A stretch of 49,162 bases of DNA from assembly GCA_021732415.1 (NCBI GenBank), contig JAKFVC010000011.1, forward strand, positions 1 through 49,162, read 5' to 3'. The notes below the pieces were generated by a model. It saw only the letters and a list, made by a program, of their open reading frames with translations, was not told the DNA's origin and searched no databases. Shown here one piece after another: positions 6,368-13,884 of this stretch. The stretch is from Planctomycetaceae bacterium. GTDB taxonomy: Bacteria; Planctomycetota; Planctomycetia; Planctomycetales; Planctomycetaceae. Made by a program: the position numbers and the translations under genes. The stretch's first letter is position 1; each line of letters opens with the position of its first letter.

Positions 6368-8449
6368 ATGATGTGGAAGTTGAACGCCCCGCGTTTCGGA
6401 TTCGCCAATGGTCTGGCCTGGTGCTTAATCTGCAGCCTGCTCCTGTCGGGCCTCGCCGGGTGTGATTCGGGAGGCAGCCGTCGGGCTCGGGCCGCTCGGG
6501 CTCCCGGGAGCGCCATCGATCCCGACGAACTGGTCGGCCGCTGGAAGCTGTCCTTTGTCGAGTTTCCCGTCGAGCGCGATTTCTGCCTGCTGGAGATCAC
6601 TCACTCGAACAAGAAGTTTGACGTCAAGATCCCCAGTGATGAAAAACATCCCGGCGAAGTCAAAATCAAGTCGTCCGAGATCAAGGACGATGGTCAGGTC
6701 AGCCTGGTCCTCGATCTGGGCCCCATGCAATGGAGCTTCCAGGGCCGCCTTGATGGCGAGACCGTATGGGGCACTCTGATGATCCCGAAGTACCAAATCA
6801 CCCCTGCCAAGTTGGATCGGACCGAGCTGACCGAAATTGATCATGCCCAGGAGCCCGTTCAGATTGCCAGTGTGCAGGATTTCTTAGGTGCGGTGAATGC
6901 GTCCGACAAGTTCGTCGCGCTGAATGAATTCGTCAAAAAGAAGGAGTCGTACCGCAGCCCGGTCTTGTTCCAGGGCTATGCCAATCTTGCGAAGTACTTC
7001 AAGGCCGAGAAATTGACTTTGGCCGAGATCAAAACAGCGATTGCGGAATACCGTGCGGCCATCGAAGTCTGGGGGCCGCGACTGGCTCCCAAAGTGGACC
7101 TGGATGTCGGCAAGGCCTTGGGCGAACAGGAACTCGAACCCGCACTGGCGAAAGAACTGCTGACCGCGGCCGAGAAACAAATCGGGGCCGACTCACCGCT
7201 GGATTGGAAGTCGGACCTGGCCGAGTCCTGGATCCAGCTCGGGGAACACGAACGCGGTTTGAAGTTGCTCAAGCCCATGCAGGAACTCGACCCGACCAAT
7301 CCATTCATCCAGATGGTGTATGCGGCCGGTAAAGAGAAAGCCAAGGAAACGGATGAAGCACTGCGCGTCTATGCCGGACTGGCAATGTTGCCGCAATTCG
7401 AACGCATGCTGTCCTCTCAGAAAAGCGGGCCCTCCCTAGTCCTGCCCAGCGAAGCCGCGGCCCGGATCTGGAAGGAAAAGCATGACGGCAAGACCGCGGG
7501 ATTCGATGCCTTCTTGCAAGAGGCCTACGAAAACCAGATGAAACTGTACGTTCCCAAGCGGACGATCGCGAAGGACCTGCCCGATCGCCAGGTCATCCTG
7601 ATGGAAGTCTTCACTGGTTCCACCTGCGATCCCTGCGTCCCCGTTGATATCTGTGCCGAAGCCCTGCACCGCGCGTTTTCGCCGAAAGAACTGATCGTCA
7701 TCAAGTATCACGAGCACGCCCCGCTCGCTGACCCGCTGGCCAACGAGCCGGGCATGGAACGCTTCGGTTTCTATGACGGCAAGGGGACGCCGATGATGAT
7801 GGTCAACGGCCAGCCTGTGCCGCAGGTCGGCGGCAATATCATGATGGCCGGTGCCCAGATCAAGCGGCTGCAGGGCGGCATCGAACGTGAGCTCACGAAA
7901 ACCAGCCCAGTCGGTGTGAAACTGGCGGTGACCCGCGAGGGTGATGAGATCAAGATCACGACGTCCGTCTCGGGCATCAAGACGACCGACAACGACCCTC
8001 GGCTGTTTCTGGTACTGCTCGAAAACGACATCCAGTTCGCGGCTCAGAATGGAATTCGAATCCACAACTGCGTGGCACGGACCATGCCCGGTGGTGTCGG
8101 TGGGATCAAGCTGAAACCCGGTCCGGAAGTCGAACACAAGGTGACCGTATCACTGACCCAAGTCCGCGCCGAGCAAGCTGCCCATCTGAAGCAGTTCGAA
8201 GATCAGGCCGGTCGCGAGTTCCCCTCCAAGCCGATCGAATTGAAGAAGCTGCAGGTGGTGGCATTCGTGCAAAACCACATCACCCAGAGCTACATGCAGG
8301 CCAAGCTGGTCGATGTCCCCGACGCCCCCGAGTCCGCCGAACCAGCGAAAGAGCCAGCGAAAGAGCCAGCGAAAGAGCCAGCGAAAGAGCCAGCGAAAGA
8401 GCCAGCGAAAGAGCCAGCGAAAGAGCCAGCGAAAGAGCCAGCGAAGTAG
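6368..8449 (+). CDS. Lipoprotein with CxxC thioredoxin-like segment and EPAK repeat tail
   Basis: 693 residues from the ATG at 6368, chosen because AGGA lies 7 bases upstream and because the product then begins with a lipoprotein signal (hydrophobic LAWCLICSLLLSGLAGC, Cys at 32). After the anchor comes a beta-rich region (about 45-160, DELVGRWKLSFVEFP, like a small barrel), then a helical, TPR-like region (about 170-380). A thioredoxin-like segment starts near 410: VILMEVFTGSTCDPC with Cys420-x-x-Cys423, then MERFGFYDGKGTPMMMVNG, which carries the cis-proline position (TP). A C-terminal domain follows. The end is nine exact Glu-Pro-Ala-Lys units. I infer an extracytoplasmic protein, possibly a thiol redox factor. 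The composite architecture matches no family I can name. Confidence 0.85.
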   Translation: MMWKLNAPRFGFANGLAWCLICSLLLSGLAGCDSGGSRRARAARAPGSAIDPDELVGRWKLSFVEFPVERDFCLLEITHSNKKFDVKIPSDEKHPGEVKIKSSEIKDDGQVSLVLDLGPMQWSFQGRLDGETVWGTLMIPKYQITPAKLDRTELTEIDHAQEPVQIASVQDFLGAVNASDKFVALNEFVKKKESYRSPVLFQGYANLAKYFKAEKLTLAEIKTAIAEYRAAIEVWGPRLAPKVDLDVGKALGEQELEPALAKELLTAAEKQIGADSPLDWKSDLAESWIQLGEHERGLKLLKPMQELDPTNPFIQMVYAAGKEKAKETDEALRVYAGLAMLPQFERMLSSQKSGPSLVLPSEAAARIWKEKHDGKTAGFDAFLQEAYENQMKLYVPKRTIAKDLPDRQVILMEVFTGSTCDPCVPVDICAEALHRAFSPKELIVIKYHEHAPLADPLANEPGMERFGFYDGKGTPMMMVNGQPVPQVGGNIMMAGAQIKRLQGGIERELTKTSPVGVKLAVTREGDEIKITTSVSGIKTTDNDPRLFLVLLENDIQFAAQNGIRIHNCVARTMPGGVGGIKLKPGPEVEHKVTVSLTQVRAEQAAHLKQFEDQAGREFPSKPIELKKLQVVAFVQNHITQSYMQAKLVDVPDAPESAEPAKEPAKEPAKEPAKEPAKEPAKEPAKEPAKEPAK
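8339..8446 (+). repeat. 12-bp minisatellite, nine units, coding for (EPAK)9
   Basis: Nine tandem units of GAGCCAGCGAAA run to the stop codon of the lipoprotein gene; the first and last differ by one base each. Such near-perfect identity at DNA level suggests recent expansion by slippage, so the copy number may vary between strains. Confidence 0.95.
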
Positions 8450-8479
8450 TTGTCCGCAGTTTATTGCGGGTTACGCATC

Positions 8480-8507
8480 GTGGGACGGGTCTCCAGGCCC
8501 GTCCGTC
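8480..8507 (+). repeat. GGACGGG element, single copy
   Basis: This matches the 4256 element for 28 bases in the same orientation. It lies 31 bases after the lipoprotein stop, just before a different, longer palindrome. Confidence 0.85.
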
Positions 8508-8566
8508 AAATTCAATCAGGTGAGCCAGGGTCTGCCGCGCTCGGGGGAGGGCGTACGATTGCCGCC

Positions 8567-8785
8567 TGTAGCCTGACTCTCCAGAGTCGGGACTCCCGAG
8601 GAGGTACTCCGACTCGGCCACAAGTTCCCAGGCAAAACACACCCTGTTCACCAACTCGCCTGGTCCGACCACCTGACTCTCCACAGCCGGCCGAATTGGG
8701 CCGCATCTGGCGTCCAACCCTTTCAACTGGTGTCCGAGTCGGAGTACCTCCTCGGAGGGTCCCGACTCTGGAGAGTCAGGCTACA
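8567..8785. repeat. Long inverted repeat, about 51-bp arms
   Basis: Arms 8567-8617 and 8734-8785 are nearly perfect reverse complements, differing only by a small indel near the middle. The outer sequence, TGTAGCCTGACTCTCCAGAG, is shared with the palindromes at 35014 and 49029. The 116-base interior has no clear gene. The element lies between two rightward genes (8449 and 8915). The rest of 8450-8914 holds no coding sequence. Confidence 0.9.
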
Positions 8786-8914
8786 GTGTTTCTGCCCGCC
8801 CCTGCGCCGTCCATAAATTCTTGCAAACCCCGATTGACCGAATTTCTAAGTTCTGGCACACTCCTCACCGGGTAGGTCGGCAATTCAGGGGGGCCCATAC
8901 TTCAGGGAGGAAGT

Positions 8915-10126
8915 ATGCGGATAGCATTAATTCATAACTGGACTTCCAGCAGCGACGTCAGCGATCGCGTGTGGAGTGCGCTCTGTCGCACCTGGCCACA
9001 AGCCGATCGCTTCACTTCCGATCCCTGGCAATCCACCGAGACAACTCATTGGCTGGCCGCGGCTCCGCGCCGTGTCCAACTGATGGGCCTCAGCACCGGG
9101 CGACACGAACAACTCTTGTCGCGACTGACGCGTGACCACGCGACGAACACAGCCTTGTTGGGAGGCTATGATCTGATCGTGAGCACCAGTCCGGCCGCAG
9201 CACGCCTGGTCTCGAGTTCGTCGGACGCGGTACACGGTTGCTTCATCGGTACCGAAGCCGCATTCCAGCCAGCTCAGACAGCGTTCGCACCACCGCTCGC
9301 GAAGGCCACCCCGTCCGAACTGGCGCCCGCTCAGGGACGCCCGCGGCTGTGGGCTCAGCACGAGACCGAACAGTTCCCGATTGACGCCGAAGTCACTCAC
9401 TATCTGGCCACGACGCACGCGGTCGCCGCGCAGTACCATTTCGAACTGGCGGGCAAACCGCATGTGACCCTCTATCCGTCGATCGATACCACGTTCTTCC
9501 GCCCCGGCCCGGAAGCCCATCAGAACTTCTATCTGATGGTCTGCCACCCCGGAATCGCCACGGATGTCAGCCTGGTCATTGAAGCCTGCGAAAAGACCCG
9601 TCGCGAACTCGTCATCCTGGGCGGCGACAGCCTGCGTCAGGAGATCGGTCCCGTCAGCGGCACGGTCCGCTGGGAAACCCTTCCGGACGATACAACCCTC
9701 CGCAGCTACTATCGTCGCTGCCGAGCATTGATCTCCGTCGCTCCAACCGGTTTTGATCCGTCGTTGGTAGAGGCTCAAGCCTGCGGAACCCCGGTGATTG
9801 CCTACCACGGCTCAGCGACCGACGAACTGGTCCTGGACGCCGAACGGTCGGGTCTCGGAACAGGCCTGTTCTTCCACACGATGAGCTCCAATAGCCTGGT
9901 CTCGGCCCTGCACGAACTGGAACGTCGACCGCAGAATATCTCCGCGGTCCTCAGTCTGGCTCAAGCGGAAAAGTTCTCACCGGCCCATTTCGAACACGGC
10001 CTGTTGAACCATGTCAGCCGCTGGCTCAGCAACCGAGCCGCCCAACTGGCCATCGCCGCGACAGCAACCTTGCCGATCACAACACCACTGGACTCCCCGA
10101 TCGTTCCCAGACGTCGCGCGGCATAG
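8915..10126 (+). CDS. Glycosyltransferase, GT4-like (GT-B fold)
   Basis: 403 residues, ATG preceded by AGGGAGGA. The N-terminal half begins MRIALIHNW and contains GGYDLIVSTSPAAARLV. The nucleotide-sugar half has VTLYPSIDTTFFRPG (about 184-198), ELVILGGDSLRQEI, and the donor-binding signature GFDPSLVEAQACGTPVIAY (about 279-297), whose Glu286 corresponds to the conserved acidic residue of retaining GT4 enzymes. It resembles mannosyl- or rhamnosyltransferases of the WbaZ kind that act in surface polysaccharide assembly, but donor and acceptor cannot be read from sequence. There is no signal peptide, so it should act on the cytoplasmic face. No other glycan gene is adjacent. A hairpin terminator follows. 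Confidence 0.88.
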   Translation: MRIALIHNWTSSSDVSDRVWSALCRTWPQADRFTSDPWQSTETTHWLAAAPRRVQLMGLSTGRHEQLLSRLTRDHATNTALLGGYDLIVSTSPAAARLVSSSSDAVHGCFIGTEAAFQPAQTAFAPPLAKATPSELAPAQGRPRLWAQHETEQFPIDAEVTHYLATTHAVAAQYHFELAGKPHVTLYPSIDTTFFRPGPEAHQNFYLMVCHPGIATDVSLVIEACEKTRRELVILGGDSLRQEIGPVSGTVRWETLPDDTTLRSYYRRCRALISVAPTGFDPSLVEAQACGTPVIAYHGSATDELVLDAERSGLGTGLFFHTMSSNSLVSALHELERRPQNISAVLSLAQAEKFSPAHFEHGLLNHVSRWLSNRAAQLAIAATATLPITTPLDSPIVPRRRAA

Positions 10127-10154
10127 TCAGTCATCAACAACATCACCAGTTCTC

Positions 10155-10187
10155 AGCCGGGTTGTCTTCAAGCAACCCGGCTGTTTT
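10155..10187 (+). terminator. Rho-independent terminator of the glycosyltransferase gene
   Basis: Stem AGCCGGGTTG (10155-10164) pairs exactly with CAACCCGGCT (10173-10182) across an 8-base loop, followed by GTTTTC. It begins 29 bases after the stop. Confidence 0.85.
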
Positions 10188-10238
10188 CATGATTAGCTTG
10201 TCAAAGAGCTTGTACTATCGCGGCCGAGTGGGTGAAGG

Positions 10239-11030
10239 CTACTCTCTCGCAAAGTGATGCAAAAAGATCCCCGCCGCGATCGCCACATTCAGCGAATCAA
10301 CTCCATCCGCCATCTTAATTGTCAATTGTCTATCGCACTGCGCCACAAACTCCGGCGGCAGCCCATAACCCTCGCAACCTAACGCCAAGGCAAAGCGAGA
10401 CGTTCTCTCCGCTGTGATCAACCGCTCGGCCTGAGGGTTCAGCACGGTCGCCGCCGTCTCCACACCAGCCCGTTTCAATGTGGCCAACATTGCCGGCCAA
10501 TCATCCGTCTGAATCACCGGCAACCGAAACACGGTCCCCATCGAAACCCGTAGCACTCGCCGCGAATACGGGTCCGTCCCCTCATGACCGACGATGACTC
10601 CATTGACCCCAAACGCGGCACTGATCCGCAGGATCGTCCCGAGGTTCTCCGGGTCCTTAATGTCGGGACACAGCACCAAGGTTAAGGGTTCATCGAACGA
10701 CGGCCACAACGATTCGAACGTCGGATTGACCGGACGTCGGCCACAAGCCAGGACCCCGCGGTGAAACTGAAACCCGATCAACTGATCAACATCGCCAGCC
10801 CGCACAACATAAACCGGAACATCCGCTGGTACTCGAGGCAACAGCCGTTCGACATGCGATTCCGCAGCCAGAATCGACAGAGTCTCAAAGCGGCTATCGA
10901 GCAACCGTTCAACCAGCTTCTCCCCCTCAGCAATAAAGATCTGCTGCCAGCGCGTCTGGTTCGTCTGCTTGAGGTTCCGATAAACATCAAGCCGCGAGTC
11001 ATCCAGATCTGAGATGGAAAAGATGGGCAT
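10239..11030 (-). CDS. TrmH/SpoU-family RNA 2'-O-methyltransferase
   Basis: 263 residues. All three SPOUT motifs are present: motif 1 ENLGTILRISAAFGVNGVI (Asn129, Arg135), motif 2 LGCEGYGLP (217-225) and motif 3 KMADGVDSLNVAIAAGI (about 239-255). Together they form the trefoil knot that binds S-adenosylmethionine. The N-terminal segment (IFIAEGEKLVERLL) matches the substrate-binding domain of RlmB/TsnR-like members. The enzyme methylates ribose 2'-OH in rRNA or tRNA; the target nucleotide is not predictable. It is cytosolic. It is co-oriented with the PLP enzyme upstream but separated by 416 bases containing a large palindrome, so a separate promoter is likely. Confidence 0.92.
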   Translation of the reverse strand: MPIFSISDLDDSRLDVYRNLKQTNQTRWQQIFIAEGEKLVERLLDSRFETLSILAAESHVERLLPRVPADVPVYVVRAGDVDQLIGFQFHRGVLACGRRPVNPTFESLWPSFDEPLTLVLCPDIKDPENLGTILRISAAFGVNGVIVGHEGTDPYSRRVLRVSMGTVFRLPVIQTDDWPAMLATLKRAGVETAATVLNPQAERLITAERTSRFALALGCEGYGLPPEFVAQCDRQLTIKMADGVDSLNVAIAAGIFLHHFARE

Positions 11031-11139
11031 AGGAAAACGCTAAGGGACGGGTACGATATGATGAGATGGTTTGGATTTCCAAAGTTCGGTTTAGTCTGCA
11101 TCTTTTAATAGCAGTAAACGACCGCTGATTGAATGAATT

Positions 11140-11360
11140 CCCCGAAGGGGATATGCATCATAGCCCAGGGTTGCCCGCTCCTGCGGGCTACCCTGGGTAT
11201 CGAATCAACATCGAATTCTACCCTGAAAGGGTTGCGTCTTATGCCTTGAGATCCAACCGAAGACGGAACCCTTTCAAGGTACGACAACATCTTGGGATAC
11301 GCACCCAGGGTAGCTCGCTGAAGCGGGCAACCCTGGGCTAGATGCACAACCCCGTTGGGG
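11140..11360. repeat. Large nested palindrome, arms about 58 bp
   Basis: Outer arms 11140-11198 and 11303-11360 pair over most of their length, including AGCCCAGGGTTGCCCGCT and CTACCCTGGGT; they carry small embedded hairpins such as CCCCGAAGGGG. Inside is a second pair, 11220-11233 against 11267-11280 (ACCCTGAAAGGGTT). It occupies most of the gap between the leftward PLP enzyme (stop 11447) and the methyltransferase (start 11030). No coding sequence is credible in 11031-11446. Confidence 0.88.
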
Positions 11361-11446
11361 TATTTATTTAAAACAACACAATTCGTGCCTTCGCCATCCG
11401 GCTTACCTAGTTCTCACTTATTAGTTACATCCGACCACATGTCGAA

Positions 11447-12622
11447 TTACAACACATTCAACGCCGTCTGCAGCTCACGCTTCAAATCCGCCAGATCCTC
11501 CAACCCCACCGACAACCGCACCAACCCATCATTGATCCCCAAGCTCGCCCGCTCAGCCGCAGACATAAACTTGTGCGACGTCCCCGTCGGATATGACACC
11601 GTCGTCCGAGCATCCGCCAGCGTGGGCGAGAACGGAATCTCTTCCAGGGCTTTAAACAACTTCGCCACAGACTCACGACCGCCAGGCAATTCAAAGGACA
11701 ACATCCCGCCAAACCCCGCGGGTAACAGTCGAGTCGCCGCGGCATGCGTGGTATGTTCCGGCAAACTCGGATAAAAGACCCGTGCCACTTGCGGCAGAGT
11801 CCGCAGGTAATTCGCCAGCTCCTGCGCCGTTTGCGAGACCCGCGCCATACGCAGCGGCAGGGTCCTCAATCCGCGTGAAGCCAGCCAGCATTCCATGGGA
11901 TTGCTGTTCATCCCGAACAGGGCCATCATCTGCCGCACCTTGCGAATCGCCGAGTAGTTACCCGCGACAACTCCCAGCATCACGTCGCCATGCCCATTGA
12001 GATACTTCGACGCACTATGAAAGACCAGCTTCGCTCCCAGCTCTATCGGCCGCTGCAAGACGGGCGTCGCAAACGTGCTGTCAACCAGCAATGGGACCTC
12101 ACCGAGAGCCGCCACCAGAGCCGGGATGTCAGCCACTTCCATCAACGGATTCGAGATGTTTTCGACAATCGCCAGCTTGGTCCGCGGTGTCACCGCTTGT
12201 CCGAATGCTGCCGGATCAAGAGCATCGACGAACGTGACCTCCACCCCAAATTGCGACTGCAGCTGGTTCAACATCTGCCCCGTGCGGCCGTATAACACTT
12301 TCGCCGCGATGACATGGTCGCCCGTCTTCACATGAGCCAGCAGGACAGCCGTCATCGCCCCCATGCCCGACGCACAGGCCACCGCCGCTTCCGCCCCTTC
12401 GAGCCGCGCGACGTCCGCCGCGAAGGCTTCATGATTGGGATTACTGTCGCGCGTGTAGATGTACCCCGCGACGCGGCCACTGGCGATGTCGTCGAGCTGC
12501 TCGAGCCCATCGACATCGAAGGCGGTCGTCATATAGATGGGCGGATTGCTCGTCTGCGTCGCGAACTTGGGAACCCAACCACCACGAGCGCAAATCGTTT
12601 CACCAGAGAATTCCGTGTCCAT
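11447..12622 (-). CDS. Cys/Met-metabolism PLP-dependent enzyme (cystathionine gamma-synthase / gamma-lyase type)
   Basis: 391 residues, the usual family length. Recognisable elements are YTRDSNPNHEAFAADVARLE (about 56-75, PLP-phosphate and substrate contacts), ASGMGAMTAVL (about 84-94), DSTFATPVLQRP (Asp181, pyridine-nitrogen contact) and SASKYLNGHGDVMLG, whose Lys206 is the Schiff-base lysine. The C-terminal half has SLGINDGLVRLSVGLEDLAD, the family's carboxylate-binding end. The fold is shared by cystathionine gamma-synthase, O-acetylhomoserine sulfhydrylase, cystathionine gamma-lyase and methionine gamma-lyase, and I cannot choose between them. No other sulfur-amino-acid gene is nearby. 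The protein is cytosolic and normally tetrameric. Confidence 0.93.
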   Translation of the reverse strand: MDTEFSGETICARGGWVPKFATQTSNPPIYMTTAFDVDGLEQLDDIASGRVAGYIYTRDSNPNHEAFAADVARLEGAEAAVACASGMGAMTAVLLAHVKTGDHVIAAKVLYGRTGQMLNQLQSQFGVEVTFVDALDPAAFGQAVTPRTKLAIVENISNPLMEVADIPALVAALGEVPLLVDSTFATPVLQRPIELGAKLVFHSASKYLNGHGDVMLGVVAGNYSAIRKVRQMMALFGMNSNPMECWLASRGLRTLPLRMARVSQTAQELANYLRTLPQVARVFYPSLPEHTTHAAATRLLPAGFGGMLSFELPGGRESVAKLFKALEEIPFSPTLADARTTVSYPTGTSHKFMSAAERASLGINDGLVRLSVGLEDLADLKRELQTALNVL

Positions 12623-12668
12623 TGGAGGCCTTATTTCTGTTGCAAGAAACGCTCTATAAACATTGATC

Positions 12669-12860
12669 AGGCGAGCCGGGCGGCGTAAGCCCCCGGATTC
12701 TTCGTTCCTACTGTTTTCACGCTATTTTGGGGAACGAAGAAATTGAAACACAGAGGCACAGAGAACACAGAGTGTTGGCAATTCCTCTGTGTTCTCTGTG
12801 CCTCTGTGTTTCCAAAACTGAATTGAAAGAATCCAGGGGCCTACGCCGCCCGGCTCGCCT
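12669..12860. repeat. Two nested palindromes of unrelated sequence (34-bp outer, 28-bp inner arms)
   Basis: Outer arms 12669-12702 and 12827-12860 (beginning AGGCGAGCCGGGCGGCGTA) match as inverted copies with two mismatches in 34. Inner arms 12745-12772 and 12785-12812 (GAAACACAGAGGCACAGAG) match exactly over 28 bases with a 12-base loop. The element lies between the histidine kinase stop (12892) and the PLP enzyme start (12622), both leftward. Confidence 0.93.
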
Positions 12861-12891
12861 GGATAATTGTTTTTGCATCGTCAGTCTGATC

Positions 12892-13617
12892 TCAAATTGG
12901 TTGGGCCGCCGCAGGCAACAAAATCGTAAACCGCGTCCCCTTACCAACCGCACTTTGACATGTAATCCGACCTCCATGTGCCTCAACGATCTTCTTCACT
13001 GTCGGCAGTCCCAAACCACTCCCATGATGCTTGGTCGAGAAGAACACCTGGAACATCTTCCCCATGGTCCGTTCATCCATACCGCAGCCATTGTCGATCA
13101 AATCCAACCGCACAAAACCATCGCTTAAAGATGTCTGCAGCTCCAGCAACCCCCCTTGCGGCATCGCCTGCTGGGCATTGAGTGCCAGGTTCAACAGCAC
13201 CTGCCGAAACAGGATCCGGTCCAACTGCACGGGAACCAGATTGGCCGCCAGATGAGGACTGATCTCGACCTTCTGGGCCTCTGCAGTCGGGCGAAAATAA
13301 TCGATGAATTCGGAGACCACCGCATTAAAATCTTCCGGCTCCGAATTGAGCTCACCCGCACGGGCAAACTGCAGGAAGTCGTCGAGGATATTTTGCAGAC
13401 TCTTGCACGAACGCTGGACCGTCTCAATCTTTGACAACATCCGCCGTTCGCGCGGAGACTCCACCTCGCCCAGATCCTCCACGAGCAACTCGAGGTTCAT
13501 CGCGATCGTGGAGAGCGGGTTCTTAATCTCATGAGCCAGACCGCCGGCCAGCGAGGCGATTTCGGCGTATTGCGCCAGAAGTCGTTGTCGCTCGTCGTCA
13601 GAAAACGGTTCGCTCAT
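12892..13617 (-). CDS. Soluble sensor histidine kinase (HisKA + HATPase_c only)
   Basis: 241 residues, with no transmembrane segment and no sensor domain. The H box is AGGLAHEIKNPLSTI with phospho-acceptor His29, the N box NLALNAQQAMP (Asn147), G1 DNGCGM at 175-180, the F box FFSTK and G2 GSGLGLPTVKKIVEAHGG from 199. The kinase core is complete and resembles the transmitter of NtrB-like kinases. A minimal, sensor-less kinase must receive its signal from a partner protein. No response regulator is adjacent; the degenerate NtrC-like protein at 298-1713 has no receiver domain and is not an obvious partner. It follows pnp on the same strand, but a terminator and a palindrome intervene. Confidence 0.92.
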   Translation of the reverse strand: MSEPFSDDERQRLLAQYAEIASLAGGLAHEIKNPLSTIAMNLELLVEDLGEVESPRERRMLSKIETVQRSCKSLQNILDDFLQFARAGELNSEPEDFNAVVSEFIDYFRPTAEAQKVEISPHLAANLVPVQLDRILFRQVLLNLALNAQQAMPQGGLLELQTSLSDGFVRLDLIDNGCGMDERTMGKMFQVFFSTKHHGSGLGLPTVKKIVEAHGGRITCQSAVGKGTRFTILLPAAAQPI

Positions 13618-13701
13618 TTTCGTTGTCCTGGGCTACGTGCAAGCGCTTAACTCCGGACTCGGAGTGATCGTAAATACAAACCTATCAGAAATAAAAGAAT
13701 A

Positions 13702-13792
13702 ATCTCACGCAAAGGCGCCAAGGCGCCAAGTTACGTTGCTCAACCGGGTAAAAACATGCTCTTCTTGGCGCCTTGGCGCCTTTGCGTGAGAT
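13702..13792. repeat. Perfect inverted repeat, 29-bp arms
   Basis: Arms 13702-13730 and 13764-13792 are exact reverse complements (ATCTCACGCAAAGGCGCCAA...). The arm itself contains the short repeat AAGGCGCC twice. It lies between the pnp terminator and the kinase start. Confidence 0.93.
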
Positions 13793-13819
13793 ATTCCGAA
13801 TTCATCAACTACGGACAAA

Positions 13820-13849
13820 CAGCCCGGCTGTTCAATAACAACCGGGCTG
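13820..13849 (-). terminator. Hairpin terminator after pnp
   Basis: CAGCCCGG (13820-13827) pairs with CCGGGCTG (13842-13849), and TGTT/AACA extends the stem across one mismatch with a 4-base loop. On the minus strand it comes 35 bases after the pnp stop and is followed by a short T stretch (TTTG). Confidence 0.75.
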
Positions 13850-13884
13850 CGGAATTCGAAATAACTGTCGCCAATTTTTGAAAA

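Noticed and set aside
8339-8446. CRISPR array
   Set aside because: The 12-bp units are contiguous without spacers and encode EPAK in frame.
298-13617. Histidine kinase (12892) and regulator (298) as a two-component pair
   Set aside because: They are 11 kb apart and the regulator has a PAS domain instead of a receiver domain, so phosphotransfer between them is not supported.
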